Shown here: in pieces, positions 20,404 to 35,800 of the stretch | Position numbering within the stretch: position 1 is the stretch's first letter | How the letters are laid out: each line of letters opens with the position of its first letter | NCBI GenBank assembly: GCA_009741485.1 | Contig: CM019218.1 | Span: 27,399,751 to 27,463,750 of the forward strand | Direction of reading: 5' to 3' | Source: Malurus cyaneus samueli | Taxonomy: Eukaryota; Chordata; Aves; Passeriformes; Maluridae | Length of the DNA: 64,000 bases | Position numbers and translations under genes: made by a program | Notes under the pieces: model-generated | Database searches by the model: none | Seen by the model: the letters and a program-made list of their open reading frames with translations, nothing else | Told to the model about the DNA's origin: nothing

Positions 20404-21373
20404 ACAGGTAATGAACTCAAACTTTGACTCCCAAGCTAAACCAATGGACAAAACTGGCAAAGAGGAGTGCCCACAACACCCAGTGATCCTGAACAGGCTA
20501 CAGGCTCGGGGTGGTGGTAGTTGAGGCACTGAATCGCGGGGATTCGGCCGTGGCAGAGCTTCCTCCCCTGTGCCGCTCCCCTGCACAAGCTGCGCAGAGC
20601 GGGTCACACATGGGAACGGGCCAGAGAGCCACCAAACGCTGGAGCTGGCCCTGGGAGAGCTGGGTGCCATAAATGCCTGTCTGTCAGCACCTTCTTTAGG
20701 AACAGAAGAAAGGAAAGAGAAGCAAATAGGAAAAATTGTACTGAAAGCTTATGGTTATATCCACATCACTAAATATGGCTTGGGAGGCTGAAATGCAGCA
20801 TTAGTCATTTGTAGCAGCCTACACCTAACCCTTTACCCTTCCCTAGGAACTCTTACAATAACAAACCAGGCCAAAATTAGCATTGCTTTATCGTACATTA
20901 ATTTGATTGTCATTGTCTTGGCGCTGATTGAAGAGCTCACATCAGTAGGAGAGATACCCTTTACATCAAGCCCAGCTTCTCTGATGCTGATGTTCAGCTC
21001 TAGGATCCAAGAAGGAAGTCAGGTCATTTTTTTTTCTGCTCAGGTTTCCTTCACAACCACTCAATTCCCAGAGAAGGATTCCCAGCATTGACATTGCCCC
21101 GTCCATGCCTTGTTAACTTTTCCTTTCTTTTATAGGACAGGAAGAACACTTTGCATTCTCTTAGCCTGGCTTTGCCCCGTGCACATTCTGAGAAATCAAG
21201 AGGAGATGAAGGAGGAAGAAGATTGCAAATTACGAAGTTTGCAAGTCCAACTTTTCTAAACTCAGCAAAAAGGCAGGTGCAGGTAGGTTTGGAAGAATTT
21301 CAAGAACTCACCCTACTTGAATACCACACAGCCTCCAGGCTGCAGAAACATGATATGCTGGTGCTGATCATTT

Positions 21374-21398
21374 AAAAAAAAAAAAAAAAAAAAAAAAA
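21374..21398 (+). repeat. Poly(A), 25 bases
   Basis: This is an uninterrupted A run. No coding or LINE-like sequence directly upstream was recognised, so a retrocopy tail is possible but unsupported. Confidence 0.9.
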
Positions 21399-22931
21399 GG
21401 CTAAGGATTATTAAACTGCTCATCCAGGCCTGCAGCTGGGGGTGACTCAGAGTGCAGAGTTGGAAAAATGCCCATGTGGCAAGATTAGAAACTCATTTGT
21501 GTAGTTTATGTGGCCTTGCCAGAAGCCTCTGTTTTTTCTAAACCTTCAGTTTATTAACTTTAAAAGCACTCCTTTCCTGTTGGTGATCTGGCATGGTTGC
21601 AGCCCGGCAGCTCTTTCTCCTTTTGCATTAACAACACTTAAAGGCTTTCTTTCCTTTTCAAAATCAACTGTGTGAGATCATCTGTGGAATTTTCAAATGT
21701 GCTTGCTCTTTCTTTTCATTTCTTTCTTTGTCCCAGGGTTCAATTTAAATCCAAGTGCTTTTAAACTAACTGTATTCAGCCAGCCAGCACTTTCAGGAGT
21801 ATATGTTATGAAAGCAGGAAAAGAAAAGGCCTTCTTGTCATCAAAACCATAATAATTATGTGTCAAATATAATTACTGCTCTGTGGGTAATACATCTAAT
21901 ACTCGGTGACAGAGTAAGCAGCCTGCAGAAGTAGAAACTAACTGGTGGCAGGATCAAATCTGATATAAAATTAACCATCATGCTTAAATACTTTGTCTCA
22001 TAAAGTTCTACCTAAAATGCGAAGGCAAGGAAAAAAAGGATTTTTTTCTTAATCTAAAATTGTTAATGTGCAAAAGCTTCTCAGTTCTCTCCACCCCCAT
22101 ACAATGAATCACAGTTCTTTTAAAATATGAAACGTTGTGCTATAAATTTGTACATTACAAGGATCACACTCTGGTGAAGGAGCTCATCTAACAGGAAGGA
22201 ATTAAGTGTGGGAGTTCTCTCCTCTTATCCCATTATGTTGCCTCATTATTACCTTCACACTGCACACATGATTCACTTGATAAGAAACAAGCTTTCTGCA
22301 TTTTCCTACCTTCTTTAAAATACACAAACTAATGAGCAGCTGGTGAAGCTGACATGAGCCTGTGAATTTGAAAACTACTGAAATGTGTAGTCATATTCCG
22401 AAGGAGGAAAAAAGTGCTTTGTCAGGAAACAGTGTTCTAAATATGACAGCATGTGTGAGAAACTTGTCCAGTTAAAAAATAAATGTCCTCTCCTCCCTAA
22501 CCCTCTTCTAAGTAGACTTAACAAAATTTAAATATTAAAAAAACCTCTTTAAAATCTAGTGATTTGCTAATGTGAGTCTAGATCCTGAAAATAATCTTCT
22601 CTAACAGTGTTTAGGAGATATATTCTGAATAAAATTAATTAATTTTATTGTTACATAAAGGCATAAGTTTATTGTAGGATTGATATCTTCTGTTGGAGCT
22701 AACATTATGTATGCATATGTCTTTACTAATTTGAGTAGGGCTACATAATAGTAAAGTGAAGAATAATAAGAATACATGAAGTAGCTCTACATTCCAGTCC
22801 TCAGTTTTACATGCTCCTGCATGATAATCAGAAAATCAAGATTTCTCTACATTTTTATTTCAGCTTTATTAACATGCCTTGGTATTCTTTACATTTGTTT
22901 TCTCTTTCCATTCCAGGAATATTATGTTTGC

Positions 22932-22956
22932 TAGCAGACATATGTAATGTCTGCTA
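22932..22956. repeat. Inverted repeat, 10-bp arms
   Basis: TAGCAGACAT and ATGTCTGCTA are exact reverse complements separated by 5 bases. It is a small hairpin in AT-rich DNA. Confidence 0.8.
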
Positions 22957-25900
22957 ATAACATTAAAGACCTTTGAAAAGTTTGAAATATTTTCAAAATG
23001 TTTTTTACATCAGAATTAATTTTTAATCTAAATTTTCTTTGAAATTTTAAAACTTGAAATACTCATCAAGTAACTATAATGGCTCATTATATCAGTAAAA
23101 TTCATGCTTATAATTTATTACATTGGATGCCTATTTATAAAGATCACAGGCATCCAATTAAACAACAATATTCAGTCACAGAATTAAAATCATGTTTTTA
23201 AAAATCCAGTACTTATAAAGGTGCTCCCAAATAAGGAATTGGCCAAGAAATATTCGGTGATTTTTTTCAACGACAGACTTGGGGGAAAAGAAACCCTGGA
23301 AAACGCTGGGCAATTCCCCAGCTTTTAAAGATTAATTTGGGATATTTATTGTTTTCTCTCTAGACCTATTCTCCTTTTTCCAAATATCAAAAGCAAAGTC
23401 CAGAGGGATTTCTTTTTTAATTTTTGGATGTTCTGAGTGTTCTAGTAAAAACTATTTGTTAAGCCCCAAGTTTTTTTCCAATATTAGGTGTGAGGAAATA
23501 AAAGCATCTCATAAACTTGTTTTTGTCTACTGAATAAGCATTTTCAAATACTATTCTGATTTTTGTAATAAGACTCTGGAACACATTTCATTGATCACTC
23601 GACTATACATATGCAGACATATTTAGCAGAATTTGCTATTCAGTCTCAGATCAAGAGTGTTTGTAAAAGTTATTGGTATATCTAAAATAGGTGGATTACA
23701 GGAAAGTATTACCACTAATTAGCCTCACTGTTCTCATGTGTGTATTTCTTGAAAAGATATCACAAGTCTTTCTCTTACAAATGGCTAATTGGCACCAACT
23801 TTAATTTATGGAAAGTAGGCACTAGAAGAGCTCCACATTCAGGCCAGCAATGAGAAACCGATTGTACCATAATGAAAGAGCAGTGGTGATTAACAAGGGT
23901 AATTTCCTCAAAACCAAAATTCATACTAATGGATGAAATGTTTGGAGTGTGCCTGGTATACTTCTCAAGGGTGGTTCCTTTAAATTTCGGTAGCATTCCC
24001 AGTTCTGCTGGGTGTACTATGTAATACAAGTGGCACTGTCTATACACTTAATTATTGGCATTTGGTAAACACAGGCCCAAAAGCATTCTCTGCCTTTCTT
24101 TTGATAAATAAGACTGATGAAATAAATGGCTCAGAACTGCCAGGTTTGGTTATGGTTTCTGAAAAATTAAGTCAACATGAAAGAAATCATGTGTTCAAAC
24201 ATTACTGTTCTCTGTAGACTGAACCTCAATTCATTGAGGCTCAATTCATTGAGCTGTACTTATTGAGTTCCAGGTTCAAATGCTACTTCTGCTCATCAGT
24301 CACCACTTGTTTCTTGAACTAAACAACACATCTGTAATTTTCAACTTGACTACAACTAGCTCCCAAAAGGAAAAAAGTTTCAAATACTTCTGACTGGCTT
24401 CTAAATTGGAAACACCTGTAAGAGTTATATCTTTTCCTGGCATAAATTAGTGACAAGGAGTTCATATAACAGGTGCAGACAGAAAAATAAAATAGTGTAA
24501 TAAGTATTTCAGGTACCAGAAAAAGGATTGCTGCAACTAGGTAGGTATAAGAGAAAAGAATATGTGACCCCAACCTGCTGACTTCCTATAATACCAAAAT
24601 AGATGCTTTATACCTCTGTTGCGTTAACCAGAAAATGACTGCCTGAAGCAAGATCAAATGTCTCATTAGCACTTATAATCGCTTCCATAAGATGAACACA
24701 GATGAAAGAAGAAAGGATGAAATTCAAACAGTAGATGAAAAAAATGGATCCTTTTTGTTCTGTGGTGTGCCTTCTCTCTCAGATGGGCCTCCCTCATAAT
24801 TAACCTGCGTTCAACAAAGTCATTACTAATGGAGTTCCAGAAAACCTGATCCCACTTTTCATAGAGCTCATAAATACAGTGGATGGTTCTTTGTATAACC
24901 ACCAGTAATCACAGTGAAACATAAAATTTCTTCCTGAACCAAATTTTAATAATACATTTATTACTGCCCTCCAAACAGATGACAGCACATTCTCTAACCT
25001 CCTTATCTCTGTGTTTTCAATGTGGGAAAAAAATCTGCCTTAACCATGAGAAAAGTAACGTTTTTCCAAAATTCTAGGAATCCACCTTGATTCCATCTCA
25101 TCAGGTAATCCATCACTTAATTTATTTTAACCTATGGGCTGTGCTAGCCTATGAGATTGCTGTTGATGATGCATGAAGAATAGCATTGATCCATAATACA
25201 GTTGCATAAATTTGATACATGGAGAGACCAACCCACACACTGAATACATAGAATAAGGGATAGCTACATGCAGTTGCTTGGCTACATTTAATGACTTCTG
25301 ACATGTGTTCATGAGCAGAATGCTAATAAGAATTTGTTTTTAAGAAGTGATGCTAAAGAGATGGAAGCTACTGTAGTCATTCTGCATAACACAATATTGT
25401 AAGGACCAACAGATTTCATCTTTCAGGAAGGATGACTGCCAGACCAAAGAATATGCCAGGTGATTCTAGGTAATGTTAAGATTTTTTTTCCATACTGTGT
25501 TTCTCTTGACTGTAACATCCAGTATTTAGTGAGGAAGCCAATTGTGTGGCTTTAATTGCCAGAAAGTATGGGGCTCAGAAGAGTGTGCTGTAATGAGAGA
25601 AAGGAGTTGTAATAATCAATAATTTCTTCCCTTCTATTTTGTTACCATTTGCTAACGCACAATATGTTTAGATGAATGTAGGTACTGTTTTACTTTGTTG
25701 GTTCTTAGATTGCTGCTGTTACTTTCTATTCACACGATAATTCAAATCTACTGACTTGAAAATGTGAAATTATTATGTATTTGGACCTAAGTGCATTGAG
25801 AATAAGAAAGGCCAGAAACAGAATGAATACTAGCATTTCCTTATAATTTTCCACTTGCAAAAAAAATCCTCAAGTATCTCTGATAGGAGGATCACAAGGA

Positions 25901-26775
25901 AGAAGGTCTAGGAAAAACAAAATAAGAAATTTGCATTTAAGGATAAGTCTAACATGTATGAGAAAGATGGATACCTTTCTTCATACATGATTCCCTTAGT
26001 GATGGTGCTACCTCCCTCCAGGTTCTCTAAATTAGTATTGTTATGAATGATTTATGAACAAAATTAACTTTCACAGGGATAAGATAGCACCCTATTGAAA
26101 AATTCCTTATGGTCCAGTGGGTGGATACTAACTTCTGGTTTCATACTACTAACTGAACCTAAGTGGATATCATCACAGGAAAACCTGGCTTTGTCAGAGT
26201 TTTAAGAAATGTCTTGTAAATTATGTGAAAAAAAATATTCCTATACTATTTACATTGCCACAATTATTTTGGTGACACCAGTCAAGTGCTATCTTCTGAA
26301 GTGGATCAAATGCAATTTTAATGATATGTAGGATGACATGTAATAGTGGGAAAGTGTGTGTGAAAATAGTGTGAAAGTGTGTCAGCATTTATTTCACTGA
26401 ATGCCCACAATGTAAATCCAAAAATTACACATCATCTTAACAGGTCAGTATTATTTAGCAGCAGCTATGAAAAACCCACACACTGATGAAAGTGCTGCAG
26501 AAAATGCACAACAGCTTCTGTGAAAGTTTGATGCTTTGCTGGTTTCCCACTTGGATTTATTGCTTCTGATTGAAGGATGAATGTAGTGCATGGTCTACAC
26601 AATGGGAAATTGTACTTTTGCTATGTTTTACATGTTCACTTAGAGGTTTCAAATTTCCATTCAAATGACATGCTTGTCTTTCCAAAGGCAAGTGTGGTCT
26701 TTTTATTCCTGCTTTACTGGGTCTAGAATGGTAGAACAGAATCTGGATATACGTCCAGGTTCTTCCCTGTCATCC

Positions 26776-26790
26776 GGGGGGGGGGGGGGG
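26776..26790 (+). repeat. Poly(G), 15 bases
   Basis: This is an uninterrupted G run in AT-rich sequence. It could form a G-quadruplex, and its exact length is prone to sequencing error. Confidence 0.85.
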
Positions 26791-29756
26791 TAAGATAGTA
26801 GGACTATTTTTTAGGCTATTTCACTAACTTTCCCTCAGCAAGCTGGAAATGAGAAAACTTTGCTCTCCTATTCTCCTACAATTATTTGGTTAGCTTGCAG
26901 CATATTCCCTCTTTTATTATTGGCCAATACTGAAACACTGTCAATGGATTTGTTTAATAGTGCAGCAATTTCTTGGAGACTGTGCTTTCTGCTGTTAACA
27001 CTGTAAGTTTGGGGTTCTTCTGGTAATCTAATGTAGAGCATTTGTAGCTGTCCCATCCCTTTGCTTTGCACTCTGGAATTTCAGTGACTGACTCTATTTC
27101 TCTCTCTCATCCCAAAATCTCTTTTTTTCGATGTATTATACTCTAAACAATTAGTTATAACTGTGATATGTAATATAATACCAGATAATTTCACAAATAT
27201 TGACAACATCTCCTAATACCTTACAATATGACAGGGAGCCCACACTTCCACAAAAATCTGCTAGAAGAGAGGTTTGGCTTTTGTGATTTTTGTGGCAACA
27301 AATCTCCATTTCAAATATGAAGTTCAAGAAGGGATATCTTCTCATAGCCTTCAGATAAAGCAAGGTATGTGTTGTAAAGCAGGAGTACTTTTTACAGGAT
27401 ATTACGTCCCCAGGTCCCAATTTATAATTTTGGGGAAGGGATCACCGTAGGTAAGAAATTACTAAATTATGCTAAAATTAAGTTGGCTGAAGATAGGTAA
27501 ATGGATATGGAAAGATCTATGAATAAGCAAAAAAAAAGGTATTTATTCAAGACTCTTAAACCATACCACACAACTTCTACAGATCCACTAATGTCTCCTT
27601 GTTACTCTAAGAATTTCCCAATCTCAGCTAGATAGTACAGCATAAAATTTAAAACTCTTTCTTCTTCCTTTGGTGATCACTGATATTATTCAGTGGGAAA
27701 TGCATTTTCTTCCCTGAACAGATGCACAATATATATCTAAATAAAATAATAATAATTTAAAATTAATAAATAGAATAATAGAATAATATCATAAATATTA
27801 TAAATAAATGTATTGGACATTGATATTTAAACTTCTTAATTGTACTCGTCTTTTCAATGGCTTGCACCTGAGACCAACTGCAGTAGTCCTGTGTGTCCCT
27901 GTGTGTTGTCACTGTGGGGTAACAACCGGATCGCACATGAAATTTAGAAAACTGATTTCCAACTTCTCCCAGGATACGAACAGCCAAACTCCCTGAGAGA
28001 CCACTAGATGGTCTTAGGTTAGTAGGGTTTTTTCCAGCTTCCTAAAGAGCCAGTTGCTCTTACATCAACTTAAAGATCAGGCTGTAACTATAGTGACCAG
28101 GGCTAAATTTAAGGGACAAAACTGTTGCCTCTTTTTTCCACAAAAACGGAAATGTTTATTTTAAAGTAATTTTCAATTTATTTTCCACTCTCTCACAATT
28201 TGGATTTTCTAAAACTCTCTTCCTTCCCTGTGCAATTCTTTAGAATTGCTCCTATCTACTCTCCTAGATACAACAAATATGACTTCAGTACGGAATTTGC
28301 TGCACTTAAACAAAGTGGAATTTAAAAATACATGTTGATTATCAGATTATTTTTCTTTTACAATTGTCTTAAAATTTTCATTCTCTTCATTTCTTCTCTT
28401 TAAAATAGTCTTCTTTATGAGAAATTGTATATATATAATAACAAAATCAAGACAGTGCTGTCTATAAGGTATTAAACATGTGTCAGTTTTGTCCCTTAGC
28501 TCCGTCTTCTGCTGTGATACACACAGTGCACTTCCAAAAGGAAAATATTTTCTGCTTTAAGCTCATTGTAGAACTAGCAAACTTAGATAGGAAAATAATA
28601 ATTCTCTACATTGTTCACTCTTGCTAGTCCAACGTTTACTATCAACTGCTACTTTCATTCAGCTCATTACAAAGCAAACTGCACAATCTATTACACAAAA
28701 ATACACATGCCAGCATTCAATCCATTTGGATTGAAGTAAGAAAAATAAAGGATGACCAAGATATACCTTGGGCTGTAAAATCAGGATTCTCAGGTTCATA
28801 GGAAATCTGAAATCAATTAAATTTCTTAGAATGTTCTGCATCTTTCTTCAAATGCAGAAAAGTAATGCTATTTTTTTTAAGCATAAAAATATGTTAAATC
28901 TACAAAAGAAACAGAGATCTACACCTTGTAGATGAGAAAAATATATTTTTCCACAAAGAACATGTGATCTCATTTTCATGGAGACAACATCTAAAGAACA
29001 ATACTACCTTAACAGAACTAGCAAGAAAAAATACTGACACTGCTAAGCAGGATAAAATATTACTACCATACTCTATTTTGGTACAACAGCAGTATATTAC
29101 ATAGACATAAAATTAACTTAACCAGGAAGGCACATTTTTCAGAAGTTCAGGAAAACAAATTCAGTTTTATAAATAGTATGATCATAAAGTCATTCAAAAC
29201 AATGGACCTTTCAGCTATAAAAAGTTTCTAAGTGTGTTTTCTAATGTGTCTTATAAAAAGACCAAGTTAAAAAAAAAAGGGGGAAAGGAAAAATCCTTTT
29301 CATTAAACATATGCTATTTATGCTGCTTCTTTTACCTTTATAGATATACGATATGCATATGAAGATAAATTACAGTACACGGAGATGCACAGTGACCAAC
29401 AATGAATTATTCTTAACATCCATTATATTTTGGTAAAAGCCCCGGTTTGACTTTTTGTGTGGTGACATTGTGTGCTCTGTCTGGAGTTCACTCCTTACAA
29501 ACTTTAGGAAATGCTGGAACACATGTGGTTACTCATCATCAAGTTTAAATAACCTTGCCCTGCATGAGAACTGCAACTGTCCCCTCCAAAATAAAAACAA
29601 AATAAGGAAGGGATGCAGGGCTTCCCTTCCCCCTTTGCCAAATGAATACGTTTCTGTGTCCTGTCCAGGCTGCAAGAGAAGGAAGTTGGGTTCAGTTGTC
29701 AGAGTGCCAGCGCTATGGCCCAGGAGAATAGAGCTCCATTGCCTGTTCTTGCACTG

Positions 29757-29830
29757 ACGTCCTGTGTGAACCCGGGCAGCTTGCAGTTCCCTCCCTGCCC
29801 CTGAAAAATGAGAATAGCACTGTCCTAAAG
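29757..29830 (+). mobile_element. MIR-like ancient SINE fragment
   Basis: The order CTGTGTGA-CC-GGGCA...TTCC...CCTG..AAAATGAGAATAGCACT resembles the core-to-3' part of MIR-type CORE-SINEs (the stretch around GTGTGACCTTGGGCAAG and TAAAATGGGGATAAT). It is short and diverged, so chance similarity is possible. Confidence 0.35.
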
Positions 29831-32800
29831 CCAGCTGTGCCACTGATAAATAAATACAAAATATCCAGACTGTGGGAAGGGCAGGAGCACAGGCACAGCA
29901 ATACAATAATTTCTGTTCCTTAGTTGCCTCACAGAAGTATTGCTGCACAACACACCTGGAATATACAAAAATATACACTTTCTCTTTCAAATTATCCAAC
30001 TTAATCAAAGGAACATTTATTTTTCCACTTTCCTTCCTAGTTCTTCTCCAAAGTTTGCAGGCATAAAGGCCAGTGAGCATGGATTAAACAGTCTGGCAGA
30101 GCTAAGATAATGGCTTGTTTGCCCCTGAACATAATCAGTCTCCCTGGAATGGAGAAAAACACAGATAAAGATGTCTGATTCTAACCATTCCAAAATTTTT
30201 TGTTTTCAGAAAACTGAGAATAATAAAGTCTGGTATCTTGGCATTGTGACGTCACAACCTAACATTACCCATCCATTTAACCATTGTTATTAGACTATAC
30301 ATGTTACATCTCGTATCACTGGAATAGCCACAGACATGACTCTGTTAGGGTGTCCTAAACCGAAATATTTTTGGATCTAGGTATTTGAGATATTTTATAA
30401 ATGTATAAGGGAATAGTACTGGGAGGGTAGTGGTACTGCTTATAAATAACATACGCTTGATGACATGTGTTGTACTGTTCCAGGCAGAACTTCTCTACTG
30501 AACTCAGTGATCCATATTCCATTTTTGTGATTCTGTCTTTCCTTCCACACATTGTCATTTCATTTTATTGAAAAGACTAATACCGATTTATTTAATTGAA
30601 ACATATTCCTTTAATTAAACTTGGAAATACTCTTGAGAAGGGAAATACTCAAGAGTATTAACCACATTTCCTTGATTAGTTTATTACTTTTTATGGGAAC
30701 TTGCAAAGAAGGTAAAAAACCTAACTAACAAACATTTGAAATAAAACCCCTTAGTCTTCATGGAAAAGTAAATTTTCCTGTAAATATTTGTTCTTCACCT
30801 ACCCACCACAAGCCCAGTAAAAAACAAGGATGGAAAGTCGCCATTTCAGTGACCTTGTGTCCTCCCTTGGAGGAAGGCAGCTGACAGGTAGATATATGAA
30901 CAGTTTGTTGTTGCAGATTTCAGATCTTGTGATTATCTCTGACTCAACTTCTGGGGTTTTATCTGGAATTCCTGTGGCAGGTCAAGTTGTGTGCTACTCC
31001 TTGTCTTTACCTTGTAGTGACCCCAGGTTAAAAATACACCTTACAATAATACATAGCAGTTTCCAAAATTTCTATTTGAGCTGAAATAATGGTGGCAAGT
31101 TCCAGACTTAGAATGATCCGAAAGATATGTCTCTAAAGTTGGTTTTCAGCTTACCTGTGAAAATTAAAGATAAATATATTAAGATATAAGATAAGATATT
31201 AAAGGTAAGTAAAGTATCTTTAATACAGTAAATAATTGCCATTAATTTTTTTAATGAATAACCATATCAGTTTTATCGTTTTTCAGCATTTTATGTGACA
31301 CTGCCAGATGACATATTTTTTAAATATCTCATTGGAATTGATTGGGACTTATTTGATAAAGGAAGATAAGTATTTACATCTAAGTATCTTAAATATGCTT
31401 AGAATATATGTTTATATTTATTATTATATATATCTAAGAAATTAACTTTATGATTCATCATCACTAACATTTATAAAGTACTCTAAGATCCTCTGGTAAA
31501 TATTTTTGAGAGAGACTAACACACATTGTCAAATTTGTCTAAATTTTCCTGCTCCTTCATCCATTATCAGGTTATATTTCCTTATCTTCCCTAAATAAAT
31601 TTCAAATTCTACTGATGTCATGTTCTTCGCTAATAATTTTTTCTACATTGAGCCTCTTCAAAAGCTTTCTTATTTTTCTCATCAACAGCAAACAAAAATA
31701 TTTTAAACTTTATACTTTAAATATTTGAGAGCTATGAATATGTCTCATTCATAAATACATCCTACTAATCTAGGATAAGGTCACCTCTGGCCTTTCTTAC
31801 AGCAAAAAATAAATACTCTTTATCCCTCTTTCCCATCATTCACATCCTCCTATAGATAGCATAGATGTTCTGGCTGAGATTTGCTGACATTTTGCTTCCT
31901 TCTCATTAATCTCTATCTTCTGACCCCTCTCTATAGCATACCTATCATTCTCAGTGTAGTGTTGCAGGATTTGTCCAATTTCCTGTGGGAATATCTTTCA
32001 GGCAAGATGCAGGAGCCAGGAGAGAATTGTGACAATGCACTGTAAAATGAACAATGCTCATGTTATAGGAGGATTGAGGGAGGAGTCAGGGAGGAATGGG
32101 GGACAAGGAATCTTCTATTTTTTCTCATGTCTCAGCATAAAAATTATCTTCCTTGCACTTAAATGCAGAAAAACAGGACCTCTTCTTCAAACTTGGACCT
32201 CAAACTGCAAGTTAGAGCAAGAACTTGATTTTGGATGGTTTGCAATGGCTCACTCCTGTCCCTGTGCTATAATTTGTTGTTTCTCAGTAGTCCTGGCTCA
32301 CTGGGATTTCCAGAAAGGTCCACAGGAACCAAGAAATACAGCAAAATAAATGATCTGAAAAACAATAAATTGCACTTCCTTAGAGATTACATTTATAATG
32401 CAGAGTTTAATTTTTTTCCAGTTACAGTGGTGCACAACCTTTTTAACCAGACTTGGATTAAAGAAACACGGAGCCAACACATGAAGGAGTCTTCTGTCTA
32501 AAGAGAAGCATTTGGATGTAGCTGCTGAGCACATCTCTACCATTTAAGAAGCTCTATGACATCTACCTTGCCTGCGGCCACCACTGCAGAAGCAGTGAAT
32601 ATTTCCATAAGTCTTGAAGCAAGGGTTTCATCTCCACATGAATATTCCAGGTATCTTGGAACATCTCAGATGACACCAGATGTTTAACTTAGAAACTGGG
32701 GACCACCTTGGGGACCACCTGCATGCTGCAAGCCTATTGATCTGAACTCAATAAATACCCTACAATCCCATCTTACTGTGCAGGCAATGTACACCTGAAT

Positions 32801-35800
32801 TCAGACTCAGTGTTTTTATGCTTCTCTGTTGGCATTTGAGGAGGCCACTGTCAGAGGACAAAAAAATAATTCCTTCACTGCAAATCTTTAGACTGATACT
32901 CTTTATCTTCTCAGGTTAGGAGCATAGTGACGTTCCAGAAGACAGAATAAATGATAAAGCAGCAATTCTTGGAAATGGGTACAGAGAAGGTAAAGTCCCT
33001 ATTCCTTAAACTTCCCTTCATTGCTTCCTCTTTTCTCAGCTGCCAAAGAGGACAGATTTTTTTACCTCCTCCCCCTTATTGCTATATACCTCTGCATTAC
33101 ACTATATGTAGGACAACAAATTTGAAGTGCATAAAAGAAATTCACATGTTGAATTTTTAGAAAATACATATAGAACGATACTTTTTTTGATTTAGATGCA
33201 TGATTAAAGTGCTTTTCCAGGAAAAGTAACAATAGATTATAATCCAAACTGTTTAGAGAAAACACATTGCTAGATGACCTGGCAAGTTCACTGTTGTGAA
33301 TGTATCTCTAGAAATTTTTCCTTTTGACACCATACTTCACTGGAGAAGTTAAAGTGCTGTAATGTCGTGGATGTTGATATAAGCGTAAAAATGAGAAAAA
33401 ATATTAGCCTATGACACAAGTTATCTGGCCTTTAGTGGTGAATGGTGAAAGGATAAAGATGTTTGGGTCATTGCTGATAATGGAAAACGAGAAAACAAGG
33501 TAGCCTATGAGCTACAGCTTTTAAGCATATAGAACAATAAATCTCGGACTTGAGAGGTTTAATCCCTAACACCTTTACATTTTGCAAGGGAACCTGCTTA
33601 TTGTTGGACATTTTGAGTCTCCACTCAATAAGCAAGCATGCTGGCATACAGTGGCTGAATCAGAAATACAGATTCACTGCATAACCAAAATGTACTGCTC
33701 GACATAAGGATCCTTGATACTGCTCATGTTATCGATTTCTTTTATTACTTGTTACATCCATGGAAACAGTAACCTATTGTGTCAACAGAATTAATCAAAT
33801 AATGAAAGGAAAAAAAATTGAAAAATTATCAGGAAAATAAACAATTACAAAAAAGAGTGACTACTGGGAAGGAAATAAAATGGAATATAAATAATGATTA
33901 CATAATATCTTTGTTTGATAGCCTGCGTTACTGCTCTTCCTTCACTCATAAAATGTTCTCTCCAGTTTAGTTCCTTCGTACAAAATATCCTAACAGTCTG
34001 TTTGTGGAAGCAATACTTCAGCTTGCATTGTAACTGCCAGCTTCTTCTAAAAGCGTCTGTAATGCACATATGTGCAATAATCTGCATGTTTTCAGGTGGA
34101 AAACATGGCTTCTGAATCAAAACACCACCTAATTAATGCTTAAGACCATCCTTGCCCAAGAAATATCTTCACTGAGGTTGAAATATAAGCAAACGGAAAT
34201 GATTTTTTAAATAGAAGCAAGGTGCATATACTTTTTTAAAAATACCGTGAAATGAATACAAATGCAATTAAAAAAATAAGACATTTTTTACTGACATGAC
34301 TTGTGCTGTCGCCATTTCAAAATGCCATTGAACTGAGGAGCCTGTTGCTACAGATAATATACAGATGAAGTAAGAAGCAGACATATCTCACATCTGCTTA
34401 AGCAAATCAGACTACATAGAAATACACAGAAATACCTGCATGAAAGCATTAAGTACCTTACCAGCACGACAGTGAAAAAGTAAGCTTAAAATGGTGAGTT
34501 AGTGTTGAGAATACTGAGGTTTAAAATCTTTAGACCTAGATAGATACATGCTTTTTCTGTCCATTCAAGACTGTTCTCTATTTTTGTCCATTCATCATAC
34601 AGCACACACTAACATGGAAAACAATGTCTCTATTCTGGTCAACAGAACAATTAAATAATTGTTCTACATGTAAAATAAATGTTTCTCCAAAGGACATGTT
34701 TTTCATGGCTGTATCTGTTCATTCAGAGTCACCATTAAGGCCATAAGAATTGTCAACTCACTTTAGTCAAGATTTGCAAATGAAAGATTAACAGTGTGAG
34801 TGCTCAGACTCTCTTACAGAGTACAGGGTTTTCTTAGTATGATTGACACAATAGGGTAAAAGACTGATGATCAGCAGGTACTAAACACCTGCTTCTGGGA
34901 AACAAGTTTATTCAAGGCAAGGCAAGATCTGACACTTTACAAATAATATCTTAAACCTTATTGAAACTAAACCTGTATCTTTAACACAAATGACAAAATA
35001 GAAATTAAAAATTTTGTTTGCATAATATAACAGCAAGAGATGTGTAACAAACTCACATGAAAGCTACTTTTTACAGACTAAATTTAACTAAGTGCAGAAA
35101 ATCTGGAGTGGCTTTTCTCCAGCGATACAATGTATGTTATGTTAATCTATTAATCACCCTTCTTTTGCTAGCATCATCTCTAGGACTTTAGCTGCACAAT
35201 GTATGAGGTAGCTAACAAAATAATTCATTGATTGCCTTAGAAACAATAGAATTAAATAGATGGTATCCAACAGAGAAAGAGAGTTTACAAAATACGGATC
35301 TTGCAAGCATCCATTAATCAAATAAATGCAAATGTTTGGTTAGAAAATTGTATTTCACAGTTCAAAAAGAGTGAACAGTATCTTCAAACAACACAGGTTG
35401 AGCATTTGGCTTGACATCAAAACAATTACCAAGATATATCAGTGTAGTCTTTATATTCAGGACCTCTTTCTTTTTCTGAAGTCCCATTACTCTTTCTAGG
35501 ACCATCCAGAGGGGCAGGTGCAGTGCAAAGGAAATTCTCCTTGCAGTCTTAGTTGGTATTTGGTGTGCCATTATCTTGTACTAGAAAACAAATCAAAACA
35601 GGACATTTTGCCAGCAGATGATTTCATAGTTAAACTAATGGCTAACAGTTGTAAGATGTATATCAGCTCTGCTTGCTCATACTGCAGATGTATCCATACT
35701 TTCAGTCATACTAGGTTCTCTTTATATTTTTGTACTGAAATGTGGTATAGACGTCCCAATGGTCAGGGTTCCCTGTACCAGCAAATTATAAATTATGTTC

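Larger units (their letters stand above)
20420..29756. other. AT-rich gene desert with simple repeats
   Basis: A GC-richer patch at 20500-20690 has no recognised identity. Simple features inside are A25 at 21374-21398, a 10-bp-arm hairpin at 22932-22956, a tandem CTCAATTCATTGAG at about 24226-24252, G15 at 26776-26790 and an AATAA-rich tract at about 27733-27807. No gene could be supported. Confidence 0.5.

Noticed and set aside
21374..21398. Processed pseudogene tail
   Set aside because: No coding body or target duplication is recognised upstream of the A run.
29529..30080. 183-codon minus-strand frame
   Set aside because: It has no domain and overlaps the MIR-like relic, so it is probably chance.
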